This document shows positions 42,092 through 52,084 of a stretch of DNA of 64,000 bases, piece by piece. Location of the stretch: contig CAINBI010000005.1 of assembly GCA_903846555.1 (NCBI GenBank), positions 1 to 64,000 on the forward strand, read 5' to 3'. The notes under the pieces are model-generated. The model saw only the letters and a list, made by a program, of their open reading frames with translations, made no database searches and had not been told where the DNA came from. This DNA is from an uncultured Pseudomonadota bacterium (GTDB lineage Bacteria; Pseudomonadota; Gammaproteobacteria; Burkholderiales; Methylophilaceae). The position numbers were made by a program, and so were the translations under genes. Every line of letters begins with the position of its first letter. Positions within the stretch are counted from its first letter, which is position 1.

Positions 42092-43600
42092 TTAATTAGC
42101 TTTGTTGGCACGCGCCACTAAAAACTCTGTCAACAATGGTACAGGACGGCCTGTTCCGCCTTTTTCTTTGCCTGATTTCCACGCGGTGCCAGCGATGTCC
42201 AAATGTGCCCAGTCGTATTTTTTAGTAAAGCGAGATAAGAAGCAAGCGGCTGTAATGCTGCCGCCAGCACGCCCACCGATATTGGCTATGTCGGCAAAAT
42301 TACTATCCAGCAATGGTTGGTAGTCATCCCACATTGGCATGTGCCATGCGCGGTCTAATGAGGCCTCGCCAGCTTGCAGTAGTTCTTTGGCCAAATCATC
42401 ATTATTACTAAACAGACCGCTGGCATGATGGCCAAGTGCCACCACACATGCGCCAGTTAAGGTGGCAACATCAACCACCGCACTTGGCTCAAAACGCTCG
42501 GCATAAGTGAGCGCATCACACAAAATCAAGCGTCCCTCTGCATCAGTATTAAGCACTTCTATCGTCAAGCCAGACATACTAGTCAATACATCGCCTGGCC
42601 TTGTTGCGCGACCATCTGGCATATTTTCACAGCTTGGAATAATGCCGATGACATTGAGGCCTAAATTCATCGAAGCGATGGTTTTAAATGTACCAAGTAC
42701 GCTGGCAGCGCCGCACATATCGTACTTCATCTCATCCATTTCACTGCCCGGCTTTAATGAAATGCCACCAGTATCAAAGGTAATACCCTTGCCCACTAGC
42801 ACGACAGGTTTTTGCTCTTTATTACCTTTAAGGTGCTGCATGATGATGAATTTAGGTGGCTCTTCACTGCCCTGCGTAACGCCTAAAAATGAACCCATTC
42901 CTAATTTCTCAAGCGCATCCTGCTCTAACACCTCTACGTCAAAGCCATAGGTCTTGCCCATCGCCAGCGCTTGCTCAGCCAAATAAGTAGGCGTACATAT
43001 GTTTGGCGGCAAATTACCTAAGTCTTTGGCTAAACTAACACCCGCAGCCAGAGCGATACCGTCGGCTAGACCAGTTTCAGCCAACTGAACTTCGTTGGCT
43101 TGTGCAACGTTAATACTCAATGTGCTAATGCCTTTTTTAGCATCATCGTTAGCCTCGTCTTTTTTTCTTTTTATGGCATCGAACTTATACGTAGCATCCA
43201 GCGTAGCTTCTGCCATCAGCGCCACCTTGCGCTGGGTACTTAATTGCTTTACAGCTAACTCTGCTAAAAATGTAGTCACCTTGCCAGCACCGCTGTTTGC
43301 CAAGGCTTTAACAGAAGCGCGTACCGCTTTGCAGTATTGCTTTTCAGTAAATTCGGCTTCTTTGCCCAAACCGACCAATAACACGCGCGCACTCTGCGTG
43401 CCTGGAACACTATGCAACATCAAAGTCGCCTCTAATTTCCCATCCATGTCACCACGCTTAAGAATGCTGGCAATATATCCAGCAGATGCTGCATCAATTG
43501 CCTGTGCCGCAGTTGTCAATTGTTGTGATTCATAAACCCCAACAATCACACAATCACTAAGCTCTTTTTCCACATTGCCGTTTTTTATGCTAAATTCCAT
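42092..43600 (-). CDS. pepA: Leucyl aminopeptidase
   Basis: VLVGKGITFDTGGISLKPGSEMDEMKYDMCGAA; NTDAEGRLILCDAL; ORF 42092..43633, likely start MEFSIKNG. Confidence 0.97.
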   Translation of the reverse strand: MEFSIKNGNVEKELSDCVIVGVYESQQLTTAAQAIDAASAGYIASILKRGDMDGKLEATLMLHSVPGTQSARVLLVGLGKEAEFTEKQYCKAVRASVKALANSGAGKVTTFLAELAVKQLSTQRKVALMAEATLDATYKFDAIKRKKDEANDDAKKGISTLSINVAQANEVQLAETGLADGIALAAGVSLAKDLGNLPPNICTPTYLAEQALAMGKTYGFDVEVLEQDALEKLGMGSFLGVTQGSEEPPKFIIMQHLKGNKEQKPVVLVGKGITFDTGGISLKPGSEMDEMKYDMCGAASVLGTFKTIASMNLGLNVIGIIPSCENMPDGRATRPGDVLTSMSGLTIEVLNTDAEGRLILCDALTYAERFEPSAVVDVATLTGACVVALGHHASGLFSNNDDLAKELLQAGEASLDRAWHMPMWDDYQPLLDSNFADIANIGGRAGGSITAACFLSRFTKKYDWAHLDIAGTAWKSGKEKGGTGRPVPLLTEFLVARANKAN

Positions 43601-43814
43601 GCTGTTGCATCCTTTTTGTTTTATTTGGCCCATTTACATAGTAGATGAGACGACAAAACGAGCTGCCGGCCGCAATATAGTACGCCTAAGCCAGCTCGAC
43701 AAAGTGTCGATTTTAATGTGAAGTAGTAATAATTAAATTATCCCGTGTTTTACACGCAATGCATAGTTGTAAATATATAGTCCAAACAATTCATTTTCTT
43801 TATCGTTAAATCAT

Positions 43815-44942
43815 ATGCTTTTTAAGCGCTCACTTTTACAAGAACTCATCACAACCGCTACTGGTGTGTTCCTTATCTTGTTCGGCATTGTGATTGCACA
43901 ACGTGCAGGCTACTTAATCCAGATTGCTGCAAATGGTGTATTACCCAATGACGCCATTACTACAATGCTGGGTTTCAATTTAATTCGTTTTCTACCAATG
44001 CTGCTGTCCTTAAGTTTATTTATAGCAGTTCTTTTGACGCTATCGCGCTGGTACAGAGACTCTGAAATGGTCATATGGTTTAGTGCTGGCCTAAGTATTA
44101 ACAACCTGATTAGGCCTGTGCTCATATTTACCGCACCTATTATTGCGCTCATTTCGATATTAAGTTTATTCATTACGCCGTGGGCCACTAACAAAGTTGA
44201 AGATTATCGCTCACAACTTAAAACTCGCGATGACTTGGCTGCCATTAGTCCTGGTGTGTTTAAAGAGTCGTCTAATGCTGAGCGTGTTTTCTTTGTAGAA
44301 AGCTTTGATGAATTAGGTAATGTCGTCAAGAATATTTTTGTCCAATCTATTCAGCATCAAAAATTAGGCATTATCGTTGCGGCACAAGGTAATCGGCTTG
44401 TACAAAAAAATGGTGATAATTTCTTGGAGATGCATCATGGCAGACGTTATCAAGGTGTTAGAGGTACTGCGGAATTCTCTACTACCGAGTTTGAGAAATA
44501 TGCGCTCAGGGTAGAGGCCACTGAGGCGCAACGTGATCCACCTTCAACCGAATCAAAATCCAGTCGCGAGTTAATTCAAAATAGTAATAGTGCCAATATT
44601 GCTGAACTACAGTGGCGGCTTGCCATCCCGATTTCTGCACTAATACTGGTATTGCTGGCCATCCCATTAAGCGCATTAGACCCGCGCTCTGGGCGCTCGG
44701 CTAATTTCGCCTTGGCATTGGTTATCTACGTGATTTACAACAATGCTCTCAGCATCATTCAAGCATGGATTGCTCAAGAAAAAATCGGCACGGGCATTGG
44801 CTTGTGGCCTATACATCTATTGTTTTTGGCGCTCACTATTTACATGTTTCGCCGTCGAGTTTCACAACGCCAGATTTTCCTAGGGTTTTTTCCAGCATTC
44901 TGGTCAAAAATTTTCAGCAAGCCATTGATAGATAAGAAATAA
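43815..44942 (+). CDS. lptF: LPS export ABC transporter permease LptF
   Basis: YjgP/YjgQ family; followed by lptG; divergent from pepA. Confidence 0.95.
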   Translation: MLFKRSLLQELITTATGVFLILFGIVIAQRAGYLIQIAANGVLPNDAITTMLGFNLIRFLPMLLSLSLFIAVLLTLSRWYRDSEMVIWFSAGLSINNLIRPVLIFTAPIIALISILSLFITPWATNKVEDYRSQLKTRDDLAAISPGVFKESSNAERVFFVESFDELGNVVKNIFVQSIQHQKLGIIVAAQGNRLVQKNGDNFLEMHHGRRYQGVRGTAEFSTTEFEKYALRVEATEAQRDPPSTESKSSRELIQNSNSANIAELQWRLAIPISALILVLLAIPLSALDPRSGRSANFALALVIYVIYNNALSIIQAWIAQEKIGTGIGLWPIHLLFLALTIYMFRRRVSQRQIFLGFFPAFWSKIFSKPLIDKK

Positions 44943-44964
44943 CAAATATGATGCACACCCAGTC

Positions 44965-46035
44965 ATGAAAATTATTTCCAGATATCTACTCAAAGAAGTG
45001 TTTGTTAACGTACTGTTAATTATGCTGGCATTGATTGCCATGTTCTCTTTTTTCAATCTGATACAAGAACTTGAAAGTTTAGGCAAAGGCAGTTATGGCT
45101 TAAGCAAGGTATTGCTGTTTGTTTTGCTCAGTGCGCCAGGTCACGTTTACGATGTAATGCCAGTCGCTGTGCTTATAGGCTGCATGATGAGCCTCGGGCA
45201 GTTTGCGCGCAACTCTGAGCTGGTAGTGTTAAGAGTCAGTGGCGTATCGGTATTCAATATTGCAATATTATTGTTAAAAGTAGGTTTGGTATTCACAATA
45301 CTCACGTTCTTAGTCGGTGAGCTCATTACGCCGCTCAGTGAAAAAACGGCACGTCGCATGCGAATCAAGGCCACCGATTCGGTGATTGCTCAAGACTTTA
45401 GATCTGGTCTTTGGGTAAAAGATGGCAATAGTTTTGTGAACGTTGAAGATGTGCTGCCTGACGCGACTTTATTGAACATTCATATTTATGAGTTTGATAA
45501 GAGCTTTAAGCTTCGCATGATTAGTAACGCTAAAAGCGGCCAATTTGAAAATGATACATGGAATCTTAAATCAGTATCAAAAACCTATTTTGATAAAGAC
45601 AGCTCTCATATAGAACAATCGGCAGAAGCCAAGTGGCGCTCGCTCATTCGCCCAGAGTTGCTTAATGTATTATTGGTGCTGCCAGAAAGAATGTCCGCGT
45701 GGAACTTATATTCCTACATCAAGCACTTAAGCAATAACAAACAAAAAACTACCCGTTATGAAGTCGCTATCTGGGGTAAGCTTATTTATCCACTAGCCTG
45801 CATGGTGATGGTGATGTTAGCTTTGCCTTTTGGCTTTATTCAGCAGCGTGCTACTAGCACAAACAGCAAAATATTATTGGGCATTATGCTCGGAGTGATG
45901 TATCAAATTTTAAATCGTGTATTTGTCCATTTGGGCTTATTGAACGACTGGCCGCCATTGTTTAGTGCTATTACGCCAACGATCTTATTTTTAGTCGCCG
46001 GGCTGACTATGCTGTATTACGTGGAACGTAAATGA
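44965..46035 (+). CDS. lptG: LPS export ABC transporter permease LptG
   Basis: ISRYLLKEVFVNVLLIMLALIAMFSFFNLIQELESLG. Confidence 0.95.
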   Translation: MKIISRYLLKEVFVNVLLIMLALIAMFSFFNLIQELESLGKGSYGLSKVLLFVLLSAPGHVYDVMPVAVLIGCMMSLGQFARNSELVVLRVSGVSVFNIAILLLKVGLVFTILTFLVGELITPLSEKTARRMRIKATDSVIAQDFRSGLWVKDGNSFVNVEDVLPDATLLNIHIYEFDKSFKLRMISNAKSGQFENDTWNLKSVSKTYFDKDSSHIEQSAEAKWRSLIRPELLNVLLVLPERMSAWNLYSYIKHLSNNKQKTTRYEVAIWGKLIYPLACMVMVMLALPFGFIQQRATSTNSKILLGIMLGVMYQILNRVFVHLGLLNDWPPLFSAITPTILFLVAGLTMLYYVERK

Positions 46036-46477
46036 TGCGGGTTTTGAGTAATCTATCATGCAAAAATAAGTGATCTTGATCAAAGATTGCCCATAGAAAT
46101 CCTAGTCCAAATAACATTAAACTCACGCAAGCGAGTATATATCTTGCGATTGCCACTTTAACTGTGAGCAATTGACCATTTTGGCTGACCAGCTTGAACT
46201 GCCAAGTTTGCATCGCTAGCGTCTGACCCGCTTTCCGCCAGCACCAAATAAAATATGTGCCTACGGACAAGCCTAGAATCACCTGCAAAGCGTAACGTTT
46301 AATGCCTTGCGTGGCATCGCCCGCCAACCATAAAAAAGCCAGCGCGCAGGCGAACGCCAGCGCAATGACCACCAGCGCATCATAAATAAGGCAAGCAGTC
46401 AGTTTAATTAAACTAGGTTTAATTAAACTGGCTGCTGTGTTTGGTACTGCTGGATTAGTTTGCATAATAACGATCAA
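46007..46477 (-). CDS. RDD family membrane protein
   Basis: Three TM segments, CLIYDALVVIALAFACALAFLW, FIWCWRKAGQTLAMQTWQFKLV. Confidence 0.88.
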   Translation of the reverse strand: MIVIMQTNPAVPNTAASLIKPSLIKLTACLIYDALVVIALAFACALAFLWLAGDATQGIKRYALQVILGLSVGTYFIWCWRKAGQTLAMQTWQFKLVSQNGQLLTVKVAIARYILACVSLMLFGLGFLWAIFDQDHLFLHDRLLKTRIIYVPRNTA

Positions 46478-46600
46478 TATTGCGTCTATAAAGTTCAGGG
46501 GTTATTGGTGTATTCGTATTGCGTGATTACAATTCAAGGTCGAAGTCACAGTCGAAGCGTGATTATGGTGAGAAAACACCGAAAAAACCATCAAAAAAAC

Positions 46601-46641
46601 ATACTCTGGGAGGCGCGTCCCTATTGGCTCGCAGAGCATCT
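46601..46641 (+). repeat. 41-bp palindromic dispersed element, copy 2
   Basis: ATACTCTGGGAGGCGCGTCCCTATTGGCTCGCAGAGCATCT. Confidence 0.8.
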
Positions 46642-46731
46642 GTTTTTAACGTTTTTTTGCTATGCTTTTAAAAGTTTATTTAATATACCCATCACACAGC
46701 GCACAGGCTTTGCTCTTTCGGCTCATTGAAA

Positions 46732-47193
46732 TCAGTTTAGGTCTGCATCCGTATAAGTATCTGGCGATTCACTGCGCAACTTAGCACGCTCAGCCTCAGA
46801 CAAGCCCTGATATTGCATCCACTTTTTACGTAACTCAATTTTTTTATCCGCAGATAACGACTGAAATTGCTGGTGCTTCTTTCTGGCATTTTCGCGTTCA
46901 TAAGGCGTCATGCGACTCCAATTGGTCAGCCGTTTTTGCACTAAATCCTGCTTGGTCGGATTCATTTTTGGATAATCGCGAGCAATATCTAGCATTCTTT
47001 CACGCTGCCACGGACGTAAAGTATCCCATTCTGAAGCCAGCGGGTTGAGTACCTGACGCTGCTCACTGCTCAACTGTGCCCAAGTGAGGTCAGCATCTGC
47101 CGCTAACGCGATATTGCTCAATAGCAACCCGCCTAGCATTAGGCCCAACAATAATATACCAGTGACTTTCAATCTGTTTTTGAAACTAACCAT
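46732..47193 (-). CDS. Exported DUF3106-like protein with 18-residue helical repeats
   Basis: Signal-peptide-like N-terminus; repeats from LSSEQRQVLNPLASEWDT onward. Confidence 0.85.
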   Translation of the reverse strand: MVSFKNRLKVTGILLLGLMLGGLLLSNIALAADADLTWAQLSSEQRQVLNPLASEWDTLRPWQRERMLDIARDYPKMNPTKQDLVQKRLTNWSRMTPYERENARKKHQQFQSLSADKKIELRKKWMQYQGLSEAERAKLRSESPDTYTDADLN

Positions 47194-47606
47194 GTATCAA
47201 ACCCCTTATCTGCGTAAGCTTCAGGTGGCAAATCAGAGGCCAACAAAAATGCATCACTATTTTCTAAATTAGCATTACTACTGAAATGTTGTGCCGCATA
47301 AAAAGCCAATAACATTGCCACGACGACTACGGCGGTGGACATTGTACGATGATGCTCAATCTGGTCGCCAAGCCATGATAACACGCCGCTATGGTTAGCT
47401 GTTTGCTGGCGCGCCACTTGGTTGACCGCCAAGCTACGCGCAACAGACAATCGCTTTGCCGTTACCGCAGTTAAATGTTGCGCATGGTGATCTAACAGAT
47501 CAACCACATAATGCGCTACTTGCGACTCGGTTAAATCGTTAGCTTCGAGCATATTACGGTCTAATTCACCATTCATTTGATCTGCATTATTTTCGCTTGT
47601 ACTCAC
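47169..47606 (-). CDS. DUF3619-like single-TM protein
   Basis: 145 aa, one TM (STAVVVVAMLLAFYAAQHF), downstream of sigma factor gene. Confidence 0.75.
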   Translation of the reverse strand: MSTSENNADQMNGELDRNMLEANDLTESQVAHYVVDLLDHHAQHLTAVTAKRLSVARSLAVNQVARQQTANHSGVLSWLGDQIEHHRTMSTAVVVVAMLLAFYAAQHFSSNANLENSDAFLLASDLPPEAYADKGFDTWLVSKTD

Positions 47607-47794
47607 CTTAGCCTCCTAGCTTTTCTAACCCTTGCTCGTTACTTTGGAACTTGATATGCCAAGCTCATCTAAAAAGCACTACTATTCAGTCAATTTTTCG
47701 CGCCATAAACACCCCGATTTACTGAGCACTGAAGTGCTTGCAAAATCGAAACGCGGTATAGCCTAACGTTGAAAAATGAATCACTAGAGTTGCT

Positions 47795-48346
47795 CTAAAC
47801 CTTGTTTTTTAACGCTTTCGCCAGCGAGTGAACCGCGCGCGAACAGTGCGTTTTAACGCTACCGCCTGAGCAGCCCATCACTGCGGCCGTTTCAGCCACT
47901 CCCAACTCCTCCCAATAACGCAATATAAAGGCTTCTCGTTGACGTGCAGGTAACTTTTCTAAGGCACGCTCAACCAGTTGAATGGTTTGACTGCGCACAA
48001 GTTGAGCGGATGGCTCATCACTACCATCCTCAACATCAATCGTTTCTAGCGGATCACGCTCATCGCCATTTTCAGCACTGCCGCCAAATGAAGATAATAA
48101 AGTGGTCCATAGGTTGCGTACTTTTTGCCTACGCCAATAATCGCGCATGGTATTTTGCAAAATACGCTGAAAAAGCATAGGGAACTCTGCCGTTGTCTTG
48201 TCAGCGTATTTAATTGCCAGCTTCATCATCGCATCTTGTACGATATCCAGCGCGGCATGATCGTCGCGCACGGCATAAGCTGTCTGCTTAAATGCCCGAC
48301 GCTCTATTGATTCAAGGAAATCTGAAAGTTCTTTAGCTGTTGCCAT
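47795..48346 (-). CDS. RNA polymerase sigma factor, sigma-70/ECF family
   Basis: DHAALDIVQDAMMKLA...EFPMLFQRILQNTMRDYWRRQKVR; region 4 LPARQREAFILRYWEELGVAETAAVMGCSGGSVKTHCSRAVHSL. Confidence 0.93.
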   Translation of the reverse strand: MATAKELSDFLESIERRAFKQTAYAVRDDHAALDIVQDAMMKLAIKYADKTTAEFPMLFQRILQNTMRDYWRRQKVRNLWTTLLSSFGGSAENGDERDPLETIDVEDGSDEPSAQLVRSQTIQLVERALEKLPARQREAFILRYWEELGVAETAAVMGCSGGSVKTHCSRAVHSLAKALKNKV

Positions 48347-48511
48347 TGTTAAATGCGATTACCATGATGCTCATTTATTATTCAATAGCTAAAAAATTAG
48401 CTAAGACCTTGAAAGCCTGCTTAATTGTCGATGAAGTATATCAGGTTTACATTTTGCACTAATGCCCAAGGTTAGATACAATCATAGCAATTCAATCGCT
48501 GAGTATATCGC

Positions 48512-48739
48512 ATGTGGAAATACATTTTCTTCGGGCTTATCATCTGGCTTGGTATTTATGTATTCAAGCAAAAACGGGCTCAATCTAACACACCAAAAAC
48601 CAATGACACCCCTGAAGCTGCTGATAAGGTAGAAGATATGGTGCAATGTGCCACTTGTGCTGTGCATTTACCTCGATCAGAAGCTTTTTTAGTTGGCGGT
48701 ACTTTTTATTGTAGCAAAGCACATGTTCAAAGCAAATGA
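48512..48739 (+). CDS. PP0621-type small membrane protein with Cys-rich C-terminus
   Basis: MVQCATCAVHLPRSEAFLVGGTFYCSKAH; overlaps the pilS start. Confidence 0.85.
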   Translation: MWKYIFFGLIIWLGIYVFKQKRAQSNTPKTNDTPEAADKVEDMVQCATCAVHLPRSEAFLVGGTFYCSKAHVQSK

Positions 48740-50412
48740 GTTTTTTTAACTTCTCTCCAAAAGCAGATTTATTAGGTCACGGTAAATTATCGACACCGCA
48801 ACATAGCCAACCGCTACGAGTGCACGCGATTAATGTACTCAACCTCTTTCGCTTCAGCCTTAGTCTACTTTTTATTTTTGCTTACATTTTCTTGGGTAAA
48901 GAATATTTTTTTGATAAAGGTGATGCACTACTGTTTTTTAAGGCATCTAGTACCTACTTGCTGTTTAGCGTTGCAATACTGCTCATCAGCCTACTTAAAT
49001 CAGCCCCGCATAGAATTGCACTGCCGTTGCAAGTGATCATCGATATTGCTTTCATCATCTTACTCATGTTTTTTGCTGGCGGCATTCAGAGCGGCTTAGG
49101 GCTTTTTCTCATCGTAATTATTGTCACTGCCAGTCTGGTGAGTAATGGCCGCTTAGCCTTATTCTATGCGGCTATTGCCACCATAGGCTTATTACTAGAA
49201 CAAAGTTATCGAATGATAGTAGGGGGCTTATCTGCTACCGCTTATACACAACCAGTAATATTAAGTGTGAGTTGTTTTGCCACTGCTGGGCTAGCCTATA
49301 GCTTGGTAAAACGCATGCATCGAAGCGAAGCGCTGGCTTCTGCACGCGGCATTGATTATGAAAATTTGGAACAAGTGAATGCGCTTATTACCCAGGAAAT
49401 GCAAGATGGTGTGATTGTGATAGACAAGGATCTAAATATTCGCCACTTCAATATGCGTGCTGCCTCCCTATTATCTTTACCAAAAAAGAATACCAACGCC
49501 ATGACCTTATTGAATAGTGCCCCTGAAATCGCGGCTAAATTTAATGGCTGGATGAACGGTGAAGATGCGCTGAACAACACCATCATATCGCTTGCTAATC
49601 GAGAGTTAAAGCTTCGATTTATGCCACTCAATCAACCGCAAGACTCACTCACTGACGGTCAACCCTTAAGCCGTGACTTAGTTCAAAACCACAATCTGGG
49701 TGCTGTCATCTTTATTCAAGACTGGAGCCAGATACAATCCATTGCACAACAGGCGAAATTAGCGGCTCTGGGTAGATTAACCGCGAATATCGCGCATGAA
49801 ATCCGCAATCCACTCAGTGCGATTAGTCATGCAAGCCAGCTACTGCAAGAAGATGAAGTGTCTGGTTCTACAGCGCGAATTTTACAAATTATTGAAGATA
49901 ATATTCAGCGTATCGACCAAATCATTAAGGATGTACTTGAGCTAAACAGGCGCGACCGTACGCACCAAGAGCAGATTGATTTGAGCAAGTTTTTACCTGA
50001 TTTTTATAGCCAGTTTTGTGCGGTTCAAAAATTGGCCACTTCAAACTTTCAATTAGAACCATGCTTGCAAACCCGAATTATTGCCTTCGACCAGCGCCAC
50101 TTAACGCAAATCTTATGGAATCTTTGCAAAAATGGCTGGGAGCACAGCCAAAAACAAAGCAATAGCCTAAGATTACGCTGCCTTAAAATCGACAATAACA
50201 GCTTAAACATTGAAGTAGTAGATGATGGGGCTGGCTTAGCGCAATTAGATAGCAGTAAATTATTTGAACCGTTTTACACCACAAAAAAAACGGGTACTGG
50301 CTTAGGACTTTACATTTCACGAGAGTTAGCTATAGCCAATGGTGCGAACCTAGAATATCAGTCGCGCCCTCAAGCCAGCGTGTTTATCATCCATCTCAAA
50401 ACTTTGAATTAA
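48736..50412 (+). CDS. pilS: Sensor histidine kinase PilS
   Basis: Multi-TM, PAS, H-box NIAHEIRNPLSAISHASQLLQ; followed by pilR. Confidence 0.93.
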   Translation: MSFFNFSPKADLLGHGKLSTPQHSQPLRVHAINVLNLFRFSLSLLFIFAYIFLGKEYFFDKGDALLFFKASSTYLLFSVAILLISLLKSAPHRIALPLQVIIDIAFIILLMFFAGGIQSGLGLFLIVIIVTASLVSNGRLALFYAAIATIGLLLEQSYRMIVGGLSATAYTQPVILSVSCFATAGLAYSLVKRMHRSEALASARGIDYENLEQVNALITQEMQDGVIVIDKDLNIRHFNMRAASLLSLPKKNTNAMTLLNSAPEIAAKFNGWMNGEDALNNTIISLANRELKLRFMPLNQPQDSLTDGQPLSRDLVQNHNLGAVIFIQDWSQIQSIAQQAKLAALGRLTANIAHEIRNPLSAISHASQLLQEDEVSGSTARILQIIEDNIQRIDQIIKDVLELNRRDRTHQEQIDLSKFLPDFYSQFCAVQKLATSNFQLEPCLQTRIIAFDQRHLTQILWNLCKNGWEHSQKQSNSLRLRCLKIDNNSLNIEVVDDGAGLAQLDSSKLFEPFYTTKKTGTGLGLYISRELAIANGANLEYQSRPQASVFIIHLKTLN

Positions 50413-50429
50413 TAAGGGCATAATAGCGC

Positions 50430-51827
50430 ATGACTCAAAAACCAACATGCCTAATCGTCGATGATGAAACTGACATTCGCGAGCTGCTAACGATGACCTT
50501 AGATCGGATGGATATTGAAACTTTCAGTGCCAGTAGTGTTGACGAAGCAAAATCACTGCTCAAGCAACGCCAATATGAGCTGTGCCTCACCGACATGCAT
50601 ATGCCTGATGGCTCAGGCTTAGATTTAGTGCATTACATCAGCGAATTTTATGCTGGCTTACCTGTTGCCGTGATAACCGCACACGCCAGCGCAGAAAACG
50701 CAGTATCTGCCTTAAAAGCCGGGGCCTTTGACTACTTAAGCAAACCCATTTCTTTAAAGCAATTGCGCCCCGTGATTGAGTTTGCGCTCAAGCTACCTAC
50801 ACAATCTAGCGATAATGCCATCAACACGCTAGAGATGATAGGCGAGTCCGAACCCATTCAGTATGTACGCGGCATGATTGCTAAGTTAGCGCGTAGCCAA
50901 GCGCCGGTGTATATCAGCGGTGAATCTGGCAGCGGCAAAGAACTCGCGGCTAAACTGGTGCATAAGAATAGCTCGCGAGCCGAAGGTGCTTTTATTGCCG
51001 TAAATTGTGGTGCAATTCCTGAAAACTTAATGGAAAGTGAGTTCTTTGGCTACAAAAAAGGTGCATTTACTGGAGCTCATCAAGACAAAGAAGGCCTGTT
51101 TCAGGCGGCTAGTGGCGGCACTTTATTTCTGGATGAAGTTGCGGACTTACCACTCGCCATGCAAGTGAAATTATTGCGTGCCATTCAGGAAAAAAAAGTA
51201 CGCATGGTGGGCAGCACCAATGAAGACGCCGTAGATGTGCGTATTATTAGCGCCACACATAAAAACTTAAGTGAAATGATGGATGCCGGATTGTTTAGGC
51301 AAGACTTATATTATCGGCTCAACGTGATTCAACTCAAAATGCCAGCTTTACGCGACCGCCCCAGTGACATTCCATTATTGACCAAGGTATTAATGACCAA
51401 GCTTTGTTCCAGTATGAACATTACTGAACCCCTCATCGATAGCGCAACGCAGGCCTACATCTCAAAGCTACAGTTTCCAGGCAATGTACGCGAGCTAGAG
51501 AATATGCTAGAGCGCGCGCTGGCGATGTGTGACGGGCAAACCATCACCCTTGATGACTTAATGCATCAAGATGAGCTTAAGGGTAATTCGGCGTTAAGCC
51601 GTTTAGAAAGACTGTCGTTTGACCCTGATCAGTCACCAGAAATAAGCTTATCAGCCTATCTTGAAGACATTGAAAAAAGAGCGATTATCAATGCTTTAAA
51701 TAAATCGAATAATAATAAAACCGCTGCCGCAAAATTATTGGGGGTCAGCTTCCGAACCTTGCGCTATCGATTGGCTAAACTAGGGTTGTCTAAAGATAAT
51801 GATGCTGATATTGATGACGATCATTGA
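50430..51827 (+). CDS. pilR: Sigma-54 response regulator PilR
   Basis: Receiver domain, GESGSGKELAAKLVH, GAFTGAHQDKEGLF, C-terminal Fis HTH. Confidence 0.95.
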   Translation: MTQKPTCLIVDDETDIRELLTMTLDRMDIETFSASSVDEAKSLLKQRQYELCLTDMHMPDGSGLDLVHYISEFYAGLPVAVITAHASAENAVSALKAGAFDYLSKPISLKQLRPVIEFALKLPTQSSDNAINTLEMIGESEPIQYVRGMIAKLARSQAPVYISGESGSGKELAAKLVHKNSSRAEGAFIAVNCGAIPENLMESEFFGYKKGAFTGAHQDKEGLFQAASGGTLFLDEVADLPLAMQVKLLRAIQEKKVRMVGSTNEDAVDVRIISATHKNLSEMMDAGLFRQDLYYRLNVIQLKMPALRDRPSDIPLLTKVLMTKLCSSMNITEPLIDSATQAYISKLQFPGNVRELENMLERALAMCDGQTITLDDLMHQDELKGNSALSRLERLSFDPDQSPEISLSAYLEDIEKRAIINALNKSNNNKTAAAKLLGVSFRTLRYRLAKLGLSKDNDADIDDDH

Positions 51828-51884
51828 TTAACGCTCAACTAATTGAAGCTCAAGCAATTGAGCCTCAATGCGGTTTATATTTCA

Positions 51885-52057
51885 TGCCTCTATACTATTT
51901 TCAGCTTAGGTGGTACAGGAAACGCCAAGCATAGCCATTTACTGTGGAGCGGCGCCTCGCCGCGATGGTGACGGTGAAAGTTGCGCCATTTTTCGCGGCG
52001 AGGCGCCGCTCCTACGGATGGAGTTGTGGTGACTGAGAATTGTTCATAGGCATGTTA
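51885..52057 (+). repeat. Composite REP-containing repeat, copy A (paired REPs)
   Basis: Flanks TGCCTCTATACTATTTTCAGCTTAGGTGGT...GCCATTT and ACTGAGAATTGTTCATAGGCATGTTA around two GGAGCGGCGCCTCGCCGCGA units in opposite orientation; inverted copy at 58167..58287. Confidence 0.92.
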
Positions 52058-52084
52058 TATTTAACGAGCGTTAGCCAACAAGGC

